From positions 1-64,000 of the forward strand of contig NZ_BCNT01000016.1 in NCBI RefSeq assembly GCF_001544075.1: a stretch of 64,000 bases of DNA, given 5' to 3'. The notes under the pieces were generated by a model. That model ran no database searches. It had not been told where the DNA came from and was given only the letters and a program-made list of their open reading frames with translations. Below, in pieces: positions 39,112 to 48,667 of the stretch. The translations under genes were made by a program, and so were the position numbers. The number at the start of each line of letters is the position of its first letter. Position 1 is the stretch's first letter. This DNA comes from Comamonas terrae. Lineage in GTDB: Bacteria > Pseudomonadota > Gammaproteobacteria > Burkholderiales > Burkholderiaceae_C.

Positions 39112-40227
39112 ATGGCTGTAGATATGGTGGATCGTGTCGATTGTGTGGTGGTGGGTGCGGGCGTGGTCGGCCTCGCGGTGGCCCGGGCTCTGGCATTGGC
39201 GGGCCGGGAAATCATGGTTCTGGAAGCCGAAGATGCCATCGGCACCGGAACCAGTTCGCGCAACAGCGAGGTCATCCATGCCGGAATCTACTATCCCCAG
39301 GATTCGCTCAAGGCCATGCTGTGCGTGCGCGGCAAGGAGCTGCTCTACCGATATTGCGAGACACGCGGAGTGGAGCATCGGCGCTGCGGCAAGCTGATCG
39401 TGGCGACCAGCGCAGAGCAGGTGCAGCAATTGCATGGCATCCAGGCCAAGGCTGCGGCCAATGGCGTGGCCGACCTGCAATGGCTGCAAGCCGCAGAGGC
39501 CAAGGCGCTGGAGCCGGCGTTGCATTGCAAGGCCGCCCTGCTGTCGCCCAGCACCGGGATCGTGGACAGCCATGGGCTGATGCTGAGCCTGCAGGGCGAT
39601 CTCGAGAACGCGGGCGGCATGGTGGTGCTGCATGCGGCGCTGCAGGCAGCCCGGATACTGAGCGACGGCATTCTGTTGACCATGGTCGACGGTATGCAGC
39701 TGCATGCGGCCACGGTGGTCAATGCGGCGGGATTGAATGCTCCGGCCCTGGCGCGCCGTTTTGAGGGCTTCGCGCAGCAGCATGTGCCCGAGGCTTTTTT
39801 TGCCAAGGGCAACTATTTCACATTGACGGGCAGGGCGCCGTTTCGCCATCTGGTCTATCCGGTTCCGGAAGCGGCGGGACTGGGCGTGCACCTGACGCTG
39901 GATCTGGGCGGCCAGGCCAAGTTCGGCCCGGACGTGCAATGGGTGGACAGCGCCCGGGACCTGCAGGTGGATGGCCGGCGCGCGGATACCTTCTATGCCG
40001 AAATACGCCGCTACTGGCCTGCACTGAAGGACGGATCGCTGGTCAGCGGCTATGCAGGCATCCGCCCGAAGATCAGCGGACCTGGTGCGCCTGCTGCGGA
40101 TTTCTGGATCCAGGGCCCTGGCCAGCACGGCGTGCCGGGCGTGGTGCAGCTGTTCGGCATAGAGTCGCCGGGACTGACCAGCAGCCTGGCCATCGGCGAA
40201 TACGTGGCGGCAATGCTGGCCCGCTGA
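39112..40227 (+). CDS. FAD-dependent oxidoreductase, L-2-hydroxyglutarate oxidase-like
   Basis: An N-terminal Rossmann fold [11 protein letters not shown] with V-L-E-A-E starts a DAO-family enzyme; [15 protein letters not shown] resembles the flavin and substrate segment of the LhgO-like group, and P-K-I-S-G-P-G with [12 protein letters not shown] closes the fold. LhgO-type enzymes oxidise L-2-hydroxyglutarate to 2-oxoglutarate, with electrons to quinone. The exact substrate is an inference. ATGs at 39112 and 39124 are both possible starts; neither has a strong ribosome site. Confidence 0.85.
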   Translation: MAVDMVDRVDCVVVGAGVVGLAVARALALAGREIMVLEAEDAIGTGTSSRNSEVIHAGIYYPQDSLKAMLCVRGKELLYRYCETRGVEHRRCGKLIVATSAEQVQQLHGIQAKAAANGVADLQWLQAAEAKALEPALHCKAALLSPSTGIVDSHGLMLSLQGDLENAGGMVVLHAALQAARILSDGILLTMVDGMQLHAATVVNAAGLNAPALARRFEGFAQQHVPEAFFAKGNYFTLTGRAPFRHLVYPVPEAAGLGVHLTLDLGGQAKFGPDVQWVDSARDLQVDGRRADTFYAEIRRYWPALKDGSLVSGYAGIRPKISGPGAPAADFWIQGPGQHGVPGVVQLFGIESPGLTSSLAIGEYVAAMLAR

Positions 40228-40468
40228 TCCGGTTTCTGCAGCGGCCTGGTCGTCTGCCCCGGCAAGGCAAGCAGGATAGTACCGAAGATGTCCGACATGG
40301 CGGTCAGTCCTCGAAAGCTTGGAGTGCGCTACGAATTCTGTAAGATCGATACAAGCTGTGCCTTGCGATGCGCGCCTGTCGGCAGACTTGGCGGGCGGCA
40401 AGTGCCGATGGCTTAGTCTGCGGGTTTGGCAGGCCCGCATCCCATAATTTCTTCAAGAAAGGTCGCAT

Positions 40469-40780
40469 ATGTCCCGCTCTGTTTCCGACACTGTTTCCAC
40501 AGCCCAAGAAGATCTGGAAAAGCTGGTCAACGATCTGCGCGGCCTGCTTGCCGCCAAGGAACTGGACAAGGTACCGGATATCCATCTGCTGCGTCAGCGC
40601 ATCGACGACGGCATGAGCAATGTGCGCGAGTCGGCCGTGCGTGCAGCCCAGGAGGCCGCGCGCCAGGCGCGGGATGCGGTCGATGCCGCCGACCGCTATG
40701 CGCGCGATGAACCCTGGCGCGTCGCCGGCGCCGCCCTGGCCGTGGGAGCCCTGCTGGGCTTCATGCTGGGCCGCCGTTGA
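40469..40780 (+). CDS. ElaB/YqjD/DUF883 family membrane-anchored protein
   Basis: The 103-residue protein is mostly a charged helix (about residues 10-80) that could form a coiled coil, ending in a single membrane segment V-A-G-A-A-L-A-V-G-A-L-L-G-F-M-L-G-R-R with the GxxxG-type pattern and terminal arginines. E. coli relatives YqjD and ElaB are stationary-phase proteins that tether ribosomes to the membrane. Two genes of the same yqjDEK-like cluster follow, so I expect stress or stationary-phase expression. Confidence 0.88.
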   Translation: MSRSVSDTVSTAQEDLEKLVNDLRGLLAAKELDKVPDIHLLRQRIDDGMSNVRESAVRAAQEAARQARDAVDAADRYARDEPWRVAGAALAVGALLGFMLGRR

Positions 40781-40820
40781 TCGCGCAGCCGGCTTCAGAC
40801 ACCAAAGCGGATACAGACCA

Positions 40821-41216
40821 GTGAATTGGGTTTCACTTCTGGGACTGGATGCCTGGGCGGCCCGTTGCCGTGCCGCCCTGATCGAGACTGCGCTGGCTGC
40901 CGAAGACCGGGCCGACCTGGCACGTCTCGAGTGGCAGCAGCACAGGCGCAGCCTGCAGACGCTGCTGATTGTGGGCCTGGTGCTTGGCGGATTGACGGTG
41001 GTCGTGCTGCTGGCATTGACCATGGCCGTGATGGTGCAGTTCTGGGATACGGAGCATCGCATCACGGCCGGCTGGCTGCTGGCCCTTGGATGGCTGGTGG
41101 TCTGGGCCTTGGCCTTGTGGCGCTTGATTGCCGCTGCGCGCCAGCTGTCGCAGCCGTTCGAGCTTACCCGCCATGAGCTGATGACGGACTGGAGAGCATT
41201 GAAGGAGAAGCTGTAG
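40821..41216 (+). CDS. YqjE-like phage-holin-superfamily membrane protein
   Basis: The frame holds two membrane helices (L-L-I-V-G-L-V-L-G-G-L-T-V-V-V-L-L-A-L and T-A-G-W-L-L-A-L-G-W-L-V-V-W-A-L-A-L-W) after a ~45-residue cytosolic start, the layout of DUF1469/YqjE proteins; despite the family name they are not known to lyse cells. I chose the GTG at 40821 because the conserved part begins there; no ATG is nearby and the ribosome site is weak. It lies between the DUF883 gene and a YqjK-like gene with tight spacing. Confidence 0.75.
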   Translation: MNWVSLLGLDAWAARCRAALIETALAAEDRADLARLEWQQHRRSLQTLLIVGLVLGGLTVVVLLALTMAVMVQFWDTEHRITAGWLLALGWLVVWALALWRLIAAARQLSQPFELTRHELMTDWRALKEKL

Positions 41217-41218
41217 CC

Positions 41219-41578
41219 ATGGCCGATTCCAAATCGACTTCCTCCGCAGGCATTCCTGTAGGCGTTGACTTGGCGCTCTGGGAGCGCGCGACGCCGGCAC
41301 AGCAGGAAGTGCTGCGGCGCATTGCGGTGCAGCGTGAACGGCTGAGGGCGCGGGCCGCCGCGCATGCGCAGGCCCGTGCACTGGCAAGCACGCAGGAAAC
41401 GCGGGTACGCCCGGATGCCCCGCTGGTGGAGCGTATTGTCAGCTTCACGCGGCTGCATCCCATCGCCGTTGCTGCCGCAGGCGCTGCGGCGGTGGTGGTC
41501 GGGCCGCGCAAGCTCTTTCGGCTCGGCAGCGTCTTGCTGCCCTGGATTCTCAAGCTGCAGCAGAAGAGCCGCTCCTGA
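41219..41578 (+). CDS. Small YqjK-like protein of unknown function
   Basis: It follows the YqjE-like gene by 2 bases. The 119-residue product is basic, with a helix rich in Arg/Ala/Gln (about residues 30-60) and a short hydrophobic stretch P-I-A-V-A-A-A-G-A-A-A-V-V-V-G-P-R. The position and make-up match the third gene of yqjDEK-type clusters, but the sequence itself is too plain to name with certainty. Confidence 0.7.
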   Translation: MADSKSTSSAGIPVGVDLALWERATPAQQEVLRRIAVQRERLRARAAAHAQARALASTQETRVRPDAPLVERIVSFTRLHPIAVAAAGAAAVVVGPRKLFRLGSVLLPWILKLQQKSRS

Positions 41579-41591
41579 GGCGCGGCATTCC

Positions 41592-41623
41592 AAAAAACAG
41601 CCTGTTTCCACAGGCTGTTTTTT
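41592..41623. terminator. Terminator between the yqjDEK-like genes and pyrD
   Basis: AAAAAACAGCCTG pairs perfectly with CAGGCTGTTTTTT around TTTCCA. It serves both converging directions. Confidence 0.93.
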
Positions 41624-41657
41624 TATGGCGAGCCGAGGCGGAAGACGGCTTTGGCCA

Positions 41658-42704
41658 TCAACGCATCTGGGCGATGGCACGCGCGGCTTCGGGCACCAGA
41701 TCGGGGCCGCGATAGATCAGGCCGCTGTAGATCTGTACCACATCGGCGCCTGCGCGGATCTTGCTGACCGCATCGGCGCCGCTGAGGATGCCGCCCACGC
41801 CGATGATGGGAAAGTGGCTGCCCAGGGCCGAGCGCAGCTGGCGTATCACCTGGTTGCTGGCCTCGAGCACGGGCGCGCCTGACAGGCCGCCGGTTTCCTG
41901 GGCATGCGGCAGGCCCTGCACGGCCTGGCGGCTGATGGTGGTGTTGGTGGCGATCACGCCATCCATGCCGTGGCGCTGCAGGGTGGCGGCGATCACGCCA
42001 ATCTGCTCCTCCACCAGATCGGGAGCGATTTTCACGAATACGGGAACGCGCTTCGCATGCTGCGCGGCCAGTTGCTCGCGGCGCCCGGCGATGGCGCCCA
42101 GCAGGCTGTCCAGCGCCTCGTCGCTTTGCAGGGCGCGCAGGTTCTTGGTGTTGGGGGAGCTGATGTTGACCGTCACATAGTCGGCATGCGGGTACACGCC
42201 GTCGAGCGCCTTGAGGTAGTCGCCGGTGGCTTCCTCGATGGGCGTGGTGGCGTTCTTGCCGATATTGAGGCCCAGCAGCATGGGCTTGCCGCTGGCACGG
42301 ACCCGGGAGCGGCGCACATTGGCCAGAAAGGCATCCAGGCCCTCGTTGTTGAAGCCCAGGCGGTTGATCAGCGCCTTTTTCTCGGGGATGCGGAACATGC
42401 GCGGCTTGGGGTTGCCGGGCTGGGGGCGCGGCGTGACGGTGCCGACCTCCACGAAGCCGAAGCCCATGGCAGCCAGCGCATCGATGCAGCGTGCGTTCTT
42501 GTCCAGGCCTGCGGCCATGCCCACGCGGTTCGGGAATCGGAGGCCGGCCAGCTCGATGGGATCGTCGACCATGGGGCGCGACCAGGCGCATTGCAGCGGC
42601 GTGTTCTGGCCCCTGGCCATGAGATTCATGGTGAAGTCGTGGGCGGCTTCGGGATCCATGCCGAACAGGATAGGGCGTGTCAGGGAGTAAGGAATAAAGG
42701 ACAT
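41658..42704 (-). CDS. pyrD: Dihydroorotate dehydrogenase (quinone), class 2
   Basis: PyrD oxidises dihydroorotate to orotate in pyrimidine synthesis, passing electrons to quinone. The class 2 features are an N-terminal membrane-associating helix pair ([18 protein letters not shown]), [12 protein letters not shown], the catalytic serine region N-I-S-S-P-N-T and the phosphate-binding I-I-G-V-G-G-I. The start at 42704 gives 348 residues; an upstream extension would run into rpiA, which is divergent 34 bases away. Confidence 0.96.
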   Translation of the reverse strand: MSFIPYSLTRPILFGMDPEAAHDFTMNLMARGQNTPLQCAWSRPMVDDPIELAGLRFPNRVGMAAGLDKNARCIDALAAMGFGFVEVGTVTPRPQPGNPKPRMFRIPEKKALINRLGFNNEGLDAFLANVRRSRVRASGKPMLLGLNIGKNATTPIEEATGDYLKALDGVYPHADYVTVNISSPNTKNLRALQSDEALDSLLGAIAGRREQLAAQHAKRVPVFVKIAPDLVEEQIGVIAATLQRHGMDGVIATNTTISRQAVQGLPHAQETGGLSGAPVLEASNQVIRQLRSALGSHFPIIGVGGILSGADAVSKIRAGADVVQIYSGLIYRGPDLVPEAARAIAQMR

Positions 42705-42738
42705 AGGGATAATCGCGGGATTACCTGGATTTTCACTC

Positions 42739-43455
42739 ATGACGACAGCTGCTGCTTCCTCTGCCTCCCAATATTCCCAAGACGAACTCAAAACCCTGGT
42801 GGGCCAGGCGGCCCTGAAATACGTGGCCCCCGGCGAGATCGTGGGCGTGGGCACAGGCTCCACGGTCAACAAGTTCATTGACGCACTGGCCACGGTCAAG
42901 GACAGCATTCCCGGCGCCGTCTCCAGCTCCGTGGCCAGCACCGAGCGCCTGAAGGCCCTGGGCATCAAGGTGCTCGATGCCAACGAGGTGCAGCGCCTGG
43001 CGGTCTATATCGACGGCGCCGACGAGATCGACGGCAAGGGCTACATGGTCAAGGGCGGCGGCGCGGCCCTGACGCGCGAGAAGATCGTGGCCGCGCTGGC
43101 GGACCGTTTTGTCTGCATCGCCGACGAATCCAAGCGCGTGGACGTGCTGGGCGCCTTCCCGCTGCCCGTGGAAGTGATCCCCATGGCCGCGGGGCAGATT
43201 GCCCGCCGTTTCGAGGCCCTGGGCGGGCAATCGGGGATCCACGCGCAGATCCGCATGAAGGACGGCGCACCGCTGGTGACCGACAACGGCCAGCACATTC
43301 TCGACGTGCGCGGCCTGAAGATTGCCGATCCCCTGGCGTTCGAGTCGGAGGTCAACCAGTGGCCCGGTGTGGTCACCGTCGGCGTCTTTGCCCACCAGAA
43401 GGCTGCCGTGTGCCTGCTGGGCACGGCCCGGGGCGTCCAGACGCTGGAATACTGA
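42739..43455 (+). CDS. rpiA: Ribose-5-phosphate isomerase A
   Basis: RpiA interconverts ribose-5-phosphate and ribulose-5-phosphate. The family motifs are [12 protein letters not shown] near the N-terminus, the catalytic block Y-I-D-G-A-D-E-I-D, and [12 protein letters not shown] with the active-site lysine and glutamate. The length of 238 residues is slightly above the E. coli enzyme because of the N-terminal serine/alanine run. It is divergent from pyrD. Confidence 0.96.
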   Translation: MTTAAASSASQYSQDELKTLVGQAALKYVAPGEIVGVGTGSTVNKFIDALATVKDSIPGAVSSSVASTERLKALGIKVLDANEVQRLAVYIDGADEIDGKGYMVKGGGAALTREKIVAALADRFVCIADESKRVDVLGAFPLPVEVIPMAAGQIARRFEALGGQSGIHAQIRMKDGAPLVTDNGQHILDVRGLKIADPLAFESEVNQWPGVVTVGVFAHQKAAVCLLGTARGVQTLEY

Positions 43456-43468
43456 ATACCGAGGCGGC

Positions 43469-43490
43469 GCCCGGTGTCAATCCGCCGGGC
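43469..43490. terminator. Hairpin between convergent rpiA and Bug gene
   Basis: GCCCGG and CCGGGC form a 6-bp stem over a 10-base loop. The T-tract is missing, so it is only a candidate. Confidence 0.35.
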
Positions 43491-43501
43491 CATGAACCCC
43501 G

Positions 43502-44512
43502 TCAGATGGGCTGCAGCCCCACTTTCTTCATCATGGCCTCGGTCAGCTGCATTTCCTGGCGGATGTTCTGGACGAAGGAAGCCGAATCCCTCACATCGAC
43601 GAGGCCGCCGTTTTCCTGCAACGCGGCAATCACCGCAGGTTGCCTGAGCGCTTCGGAAAACGCCTTGTAGATCGCGTTCACCACGGCGTCGGGCGTGCCT
43701 GCCGGCACCGACAGGCCGCCCCAGGAAGTCAGCTCCACGCCCGGTACGCCAAGCTCGGTCAGCGTCGGCACCTGGGGTGCGACGGGATTGCGCCTGGGGC
43801 CGGCAATGGCCAGGGCGCGCAGCTTGCCGGCCTTGATCATGGGATGGGCCGCCGCAAAGATGGGCATGCCAAAGACGACCTGGTGGCCCAGGATGGCGTT
43901 GACCAGTTCGGAGGCTCCCTTGTAGGGCACATGCATGGCCTTTGTTCTGGTGGCGCTCAGGAACTGCTCCATGCCCAGGTGCGAGGGCGTGCCTATGCCG
44001 CCCGAGGCATAGTCGACCTGGCCGGGATTGGCCTTGAGCCTGGCCAGCAGGTCGTCCAGCGTGCGGATGTCGGAATCCGCATGGACCACCAGACCGACGT
44101 CCGAACTGCTCAGGCGCATGATGTGGCGGAAATCCTTGAGCGCGTCGTAGCCCGGATTCTTGTAGATGTGCATGTTGGCGGCCAGCGGCGTGCCGGTGTA
44201 GAGCAGGGTGTATCCGTCGGCGGGGGACTTGGCGGCCACGCGGGTGCCGATATTGCCTGCGGCGCCGGCACGGTTCTCGATGACGATGGGCTGTCCGAGG
44301 AGGGGGCCTACGGCCTCGGCCAGAATGCGCGCGGCGATATCCGGTCCCGTGGCAGCCAGATAGGGCACCAGCCATTTGACGGGCCGGCTGGGATAGGGCG
44401 CCTGGGCCAGGGCCGGTCTTGCAGCGAGCGCGCCGGCCATGGGAAGAAAGGACGGAAGCAGCGCCGCGCCCATGGCGCGGGCCAGAAGCTGTCGGCGTGA
44501 GAGGGTGTTCAT
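43502..44512 (-). CDS. Periplasmic solute-binding protein, Bug/TctC family (Tat-like signal)
   Basis: The mature part has the Bug blocks (Y-P-S-R-P-V-K-W-L-V-P-Y, I-V-I-E-N-R-A-G-A-A-G-N-I-G-T). The signal is unusual for the family: S-R-R-Q-L-L-A-R-A with a long hydrophobic core suggests export by Tat rather than Sec. It is the last gene of a four-gene minus-strand group with an acyl-CoA synthetase and an acyl-CoA dehydrogenase, so it probably captures the acid they process. No TctAB transporter genes are near. Confidence 0.9.
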   Translation of the reverse strand: MNTLSRRQLLARAMGAALLPSFLPMAGALAARPALAQAPYPSRPVKWLVPYLAATGPDIAARILAEAVGPLLGQPIVIENRAGAAGNIGTRVAAKSPADGYTLLYTGTPLAANMHIYKNPGYDALKDFRHIMRLSSSDVGLVVHADSDIRTLDDLLARLKANPGQVDYASGGIGTPSHLGMEQFLSATRTKAMHVPYKGASELVNAILGHQVVFGMPIFAAAHPMIKAGKLRALAIAGPRRNPVAPQVPTLTELGVPGVELTSWGGLSVPAGTPDAVVNAIYKAFSEALRQPAVIAALQENGGLVDVRDSASFVQNIRQEMQLTEAMMKKVGLQPI

Positions 44513-44561
44513 TCTTGTCTCCTTTTGTCTATGCCGCTGCGGTCTTGGCGCGGCCTATGCG

Positions 44562-45800
44562 TCAGCCAATCTGGCTGCCGGGCGCCGCGAGCAGTTCCTT
44601 GGCAATGGTGTTGCGCTGGATCTCGCTGGTGCCCGTCAGCACGCGGTACATGCGCAGCATGCGGAACAGGAATTCCACGCGCCGGCCCTGGACGATGCCT
44701 TCGCCGCCATGGATCTGCACCGCTCGGTCGGCAATCGCAAAGGCTTTTTCGGAGCAGAACAGCTTGCTCATCGATGCCTGGGCGCGCGCGTCGATGCCCG
44801 CATCGATGGCGCGCGCGGTCTGGATCATCAGGGCCCGCGCGGCCGTCCACTCCGTGGCCATGTCGGCCAGCATGTGCTGTATGGACTGGAACTGGGCAAT
44901 GCTGCGGCCGAACTGCTGGCGTGCCAGCGCATAGTCACGCGCGTCGCGCAGGGCGCATTGGGCCAGGCCCAGCATGGCAGGGCAGTGCAGCAGGCGGTTG
45001 ACCGTGATGCGGCCCAGCGCCAGGGCCAGGCCGCGGCCCGGCTCGCCGATCATGTGAGCGGCTGGTACACGCACCTTGTCCAGCAGGATGTCGCCCGTGT
45101 GGGACTGGCCGGCCATGGTCTTGTAGCCGCTGACGACTTCGACGCCCTCGGCCGTGAGGTCCACGAAGAAGGCGCTGATCTCGCGCTGCTCCGAGCCCTG
45201 GGGCGCGGTGGACGCCATGAGAACGGCAAAGTCTGCAAACGGCGAGCCCGAGATGAAGCGCTTTCTGCCGCTGAGCACATAGCTGTCGCCGTCCAGCTCG
45301 GCACGGGTTTCCAGCGCACCGGCATCGGAGCCGGCGCCAGCTTCGGTCAGCGCAAAGCAGATGGATTTTTCGGCGCGTGCCACGGGCAGGATGAATTTTT
45401 CCATCTGCTCGGGCGTGGCCTTGCGCACCAGGGCACCGACGCGCGGCGGGCCGCTGAGCTCGCCCAGCACATGGGGGGCAAACGGCGAGCCGCTGGCGTA
45501 GATGGCTTCCTTGATCAGCACCTGGTCGAGCACGGTCAGCCCTTCGCCGCCCATGGCCTGGGGCAGGGTCATGCCGTAAAAGCCCAGCGCGTGGGAGCGC
45601 TTCCAGACCTTGCGCAGCAGCTCCTTGCCGGGGCTGTGCTCGTGGTCTATGCCATGTTCGCGGGCCAGCTCTGCCAGCTCGCCGTGGAGAAAGTCATTGA
45701 GCTTGGCGATCAGCTCGGCTGCACGCGGCGAGCCTTCGAAGGGCATCTCGATCAGGTCGCCTGGGCGCTGGGAAGCAGCTTGCATGTCTTTGGCATTCAT
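44562..45800 (-). CDS. Acyl-CoA dehydrogenase family protein
   Basis: A complete FAD-binding acyl-CoA dehydrogenase fold of 412 residues: F-A-L-T-E-A-G-A-G-S-D-A in the middle domain and Q-I-H-G-G-E-G-I in the C-terminal bundle. In the usual catalytic segment Y-E-G-T this protein reads L-T-G-T (Thr389), so the general base of the short/medium-chain enzymes is not at its normal place; the alternative glutamate position of the long-chain type is not obvious either. It starts one base after the synthetase stop, so the pair is coupled. The substrate is presumably the CoA ester formed by that synthetase. Confidence 0.88.
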   Translation of the reverse strand: MNAKDMQAASQRPGDLIEMPFEGSPRAAELIAKLNDFLHGELAELAREHGIDHEHSPGKELLRKVWKRSHALGFYGMTLPQAMGGEGLTVLDQVLIKEAIYASGSPFAPHVLGELSGPPRVGALVRKATPEQMEKFILPVARAEKSICFALTEAGAGSDAGALETRAELDGDSYVLSGRKRFISGSPFADFAVLMASTAPQGSEQREISAFFVDLTAEGVEVVSGYKTMAGQSHTGDILLDKVRVPAAHMIGEPGRGLALALGRITVNRLLHCPAMLGLAQCALRDARDYALARQQFGRSIAQFQSIQHMLADMATEWTAARALMIQTARAIDAGIDARAQASMSKLFCSEKAFAIADRAVQIHGGEGIVQGRRVEFLFRMLRMYRVLTGTSEIQRNTIAKELLAAPGSQIG

Positions 45801-45801
45801 T

Positions 45802-47382
45802 TCAGTTCACCTTGCGGCTGAGGTTGCTCCAGTACGGGGCCTGCACGGCTTTGCGCATGACCTTGCCGTTGGGATTCTTGGGCAGCTGCTGCACGAATTC
45901 GATATGGCGCGGGCGCTTGAATCCGCCCAGGCGTTCGGCGCAGAAGCGGTCTATGGCCGCGCTGTCGGGCTGCTGGCCGGGCTTGAGCACGATGTGCGCG
46001 GCCACGGCCTCCCCCCATTTGTCGTCGGGAATGGCGAACACGCAGGCATCGGCCACATGGGCATGCTCGTAGAGCACGGCCTCGACTTCGGACGGATAGA
46101 CATTGAAGCCGCCGCTGATGACCATGTCCTTCTTGCGGTCCACGATGTAAACAAAGCCCTCGTCGTCCACGCGCGCCAGGTCGCCCGTGTGGTAGCGGCC
46201 GTTTTTCAGCACCTCGGCCGTCAGCTCGGGTGCGCGCCAGTAGCCGGCAAACACGTCGGCGCCGCTGACCACGATCTCGCCCACCTCGCCCCGGGCCACC
46301 GGGTGGCCGTCATCGTCCACGACTTCGACCCGGGACTCCAGGAACGGCCGGCCGCAGGATGCCAGCAGCTCGGGCCTGGCCGCACGCGCATACAGATGGT
46401 CCTGCACGGTGAGTGCGCAGACGCCCGATGTGGTTTCACCGGCGCCGTAGCCTTGCGAGAGCACGGGGCCGAAAACGTCCATGGCCTGCATGATGCGAGC
46501 GGGCGCCATGGGAGCGGCGCCATAGCCCAGGCGCAGCAGGTCGGGCAGGGGCCGGTACCGGCCCTGGGTCTCGGCCAGCAGCATGTTGATCATGGTCGGA
46601 ACCATGAAGGTGTGGGTGACGCGGCGCTGCTGCATCTCCGCCATGAAGCGCGCAGGCTCGAAGCCCGAGAACAGATGGATGGTGGCGCCCGTGCACAGGG
46701 CCGGCATCATCTGCATGCCAGAGGCATGGGTCACGGGACCGACCAGGCCCAGGATGTGGCCGGCATGCATGCCTTCGCCGCGCATCAGGAACTTGCGCAG
46801 CTGGGCCAGCCGGTTGCCGAAGGTCTGCATGGCGGCCTTGAGCACGCCCGAGGAGCCCGAGGTGTAGTGCAGCACGGCCACTTCGTGCTCGTGCACGGCC
46901 ACGGGCTCGAACCGGTCGCTGGCGGCCGCCAGAGCGGCTTCGTAGTTGTCGCCGGCCGGGCCGTCGAGCAGCAGCAACTGGACGGCGGGGTTCTGCAGAT
47001 GGGGCCGGAAGGCTTCGGCCCGCTCGGCGGTGGTCACGATCAGTGCCGCATCGCTGTTGGCGGCAATCTCGCCGACCTCGCGCGGCGACAGGCGGGCATT
47101 GAACGGTGCCTTGATCAGGCCGGCCTTGTAGCAGGCCAGCTCCAGCTCCACGATTTCCACGCAGTTGGCCAGATAGATGCCGACGCGGTCGCCGCGTGCC
47201 AGCCCCTTGGCCTGCAGCGCATTGGCCAGCTGGTTGGAGCGCTTTTCGAGCTGGCCGTAGGTCACGCTTTTGGCGGCGCTGGTCACGGCAGGATGCGATG
47301 CATAGAGCTGGCAGCTGCGGGCGACCAGTTCGCCGACATTGGGAATCGGTGCGCCGGGCTGGGGCAGGTCCTTGGAAATCAT
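45802..47382 (-). CDS. AMP-dependent acyl-CoA synthetase
   Basis: ANL-superfamily ligase of 526 residues. It has Q-G-Y-G-A-G-E-T-T, Y-H-T-G-D-L-A-R-V-D-D-E-G, D-R-K-K-D-M-V-I-S-G-G-F-N-V-Y-P-S and the C-terminal N-G-K-V-M-R-K. The P-loop reads H-Y-T-S-G-S-S-G-V-L-K-A, lacking the common P-K-G, which is a tolerated variant in some branches. It leads the ACS-ACAD-Bug unit. The 265-base gap upstream has a perfect palindrome and then a LysR gene in the same direction. Confidence 0.88.
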   Translation of the reverse strand: MISKDLPQPGAPIPNVGELVARSCQLYASHPAVTSAAKSVTYGQLEKRSNQLANALQAKGLARGDRVGIYLANCVEIVELELACYKAGLIKAPFNARLSPREVGEIAANSDAALIVTTAERAEAFRPHLQNPAVQLLLLDGPAGDNYEAALAAASDRFEPVAVHEHEVAVLHYTSGSSGVLKAAMQTFGNRLAQLRKFLMRGEGMHAGHILGLVGPVTHASGMQMMPALCTGATIHLFSGFEPARFMAEMQQRRVTHTFMVPTMINMLLAETQGRYRPLPDLLRLGYGAAPMAPARIMQAMDVFGPVLSQGYGAGETTSGVCALTVQDHLYARAARPELLASCGRPFLESRVEVVDDDGHPVARGEVGEIVVSGADVFAGYWRAPELTAEVLKNGRYHTGDLARVDDEGFVYIVDRKKDMVISGGFNVYPSEVEAVLYEHAHVADACVFAIPDDKWGEAVAAHIVLKPGQQPDSAAIDRFCAERLGGFKRPRHIEFVQQLPKNPNGKVMRKAVQAPYWSNLSRKVN

Positions 47383-47524
47383 GACAGTCCTTGTCTCTGT
47401 GGAGCCGCCGGTGTTGGCATGCTCCGGTCTGGTGTTGGGAAAGGCTCAGGTGGGCCGTCGCGGCCATGGATGCACTGTCCCAAAATCTGCGGTGATCAAG
47501 GAAATACTGTTTGCTGATTCAGCT

Positions 47525-47543
47525 CCATCAAATAATTTGATGG
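47525..47543. promoter_or_regulatory. 19-bp palindrome upstream of the ACS-ACAD-Bug cluster
   Basis: CCATCAAAT-A-ATTTGATGG is perfect with a single centre base. It lies between the LysR gene and the synthetase start, 140 bases before that start, and is a plausible binding site. Confidence 0.5.
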
Positions 47544-47647
47544 CTGTTGAAATCCAATGCCTGCGGAGGTTTGACGATGGCGGAACTTGCCGGAGCCGGT
47601 CCGGCCTAGGGTTTGTCAGTAGGCACCGGACCCCAGACGCCTGCCGT

Positions 47648-48667
47648 TCAAGGCCGGGCTTCGTGGAGCCACCGGGCCTGCCAGATGCCGCTGTCGATCA
47701 GGCTGCGCGCATGCTGCACCACGGCATGGCGCACGACCTGCACGGCGGCATCGCCGGCTTTGCCCGGATGCTGGGCCAGGTGGTAGTGGCGCTGCAGCGA
47801 CGGATTGACGACCTGGGCCACGATCCACTGCGGGTCGGTGGCAGCACGCGGGGCCTGGGGTCGCCAGGGCAGGGCCTCGGCCAGCGAGCAGGCCGGCGTG
47901 AAGGTGAAGCCGGCGCCGCAATGGTAGAGCGAGCGGATCACGCGGGCCGAATCATGCTCGTGCACGATGTTCAGGCGTGCCTGGCGCTGCGCGGCGGCAT
48001 TTTCCACGGCCTGGCGGATCGCGAAGCGGCGCGACTGCAGCACCAGTGGCTGCGCCGCGGCATCGGCAAAGTCTATGCAGGGATAGGAAGACGCCGCGGC
48101 AGTGCCGGCAGCGGTCTGTGATGGCTGCAGCACCGGCGCAACGGACCCGTTGGCATCGCGGCCGCAAAAGAAGATGGCTTCGCTGGCCAGGGGGGTGAGC
48201 TGCAGCTCCTGCAGGCTCGGCGTGTCCACGAGAATGCCCAGATCCGCGCGGCGGTCCAGCATGGCCTTTTGCACCATGAGGCTCAGATCGTCGAGCACGA
48301 ACACGTGGATGCGCGGGTGCGTCTCGCGCAGGCCGGCAATCACCGGCCCCATGAGCAGGCTGGTGAGCAGGAACGGCATGGCGATGGTGACCGAGCCCTC
48401 GGGCCCCTGGGGCAGGCGCTGCAGGCGCTCGCACATGGCATCGGCATCCGACAGCAGGCGGCGCGCATCCTCGTACAGCTGGTTGCCGGCGGGCGTGGGC
48501 GTGACGCCCGCATGGCTGCGCTCCAGCAACTGGGTGCCCAGTTCGGCTTCCAGCTTCTTGATCTGTGCCGTGAGCGCGGGCTGGGCCACATACAGCGAAT
48601 GCGCGGCACGCGAGAGGGAACCGGCTTCCAGCACGGTGATGAAGTAGCGCAGGGCACGTAAATCCAT
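47648..48667 (-). CDS. LysR family transcriptional regulator
   Basis: The helix-turn-helix (Y-F-I-T-V-L-E-A-G-S-L-S-R-A-A-H, A-Q-P-A-L-T-A-Q-I-K-K-L-E-A-E-L-G-T-Q-L-L-E-R) is followed by a ligand domain of the NAC/CynR-like type. It is longer (339 residues) than most LysR proteins because of an Ala/Pro-rich loop in the middle and a C-terminal extension. Same strand and directly upstream of the ACS-ACAD-Bug cluster, it is the likely regulator of that cluster. Confidence 0.9.
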   Translation of the reverse strand: MDLRALRYFITVLEAGSLSRAAHSLYVAQPALTAQIKKLEAELGTQLLERSHAGVTPTPAGNQLYEDARRLLSDADAMCERLQRLPQGPEGSVTIAMPFLLTSLLMGPVIAGLRETHPRIHVFVLDDLSLMVQKAMLDRRADLGILVDTPSLQELQLTPLASEAIFFCGRDANGSVAPVLQPSQTAAGTAAASSYPCIDFADAAAQPLVLQSRRFAIRQAVENAAAQRQARLNIVHEHDSARVIRSLYHCGAGFTFTPACSLAEALPWRPQAPRAATDPQWIVAQVVNPSLQRHYHLAQHPGKAGDAAVQVVRHAVVQHARSLIDSGIWQARWLHEARP

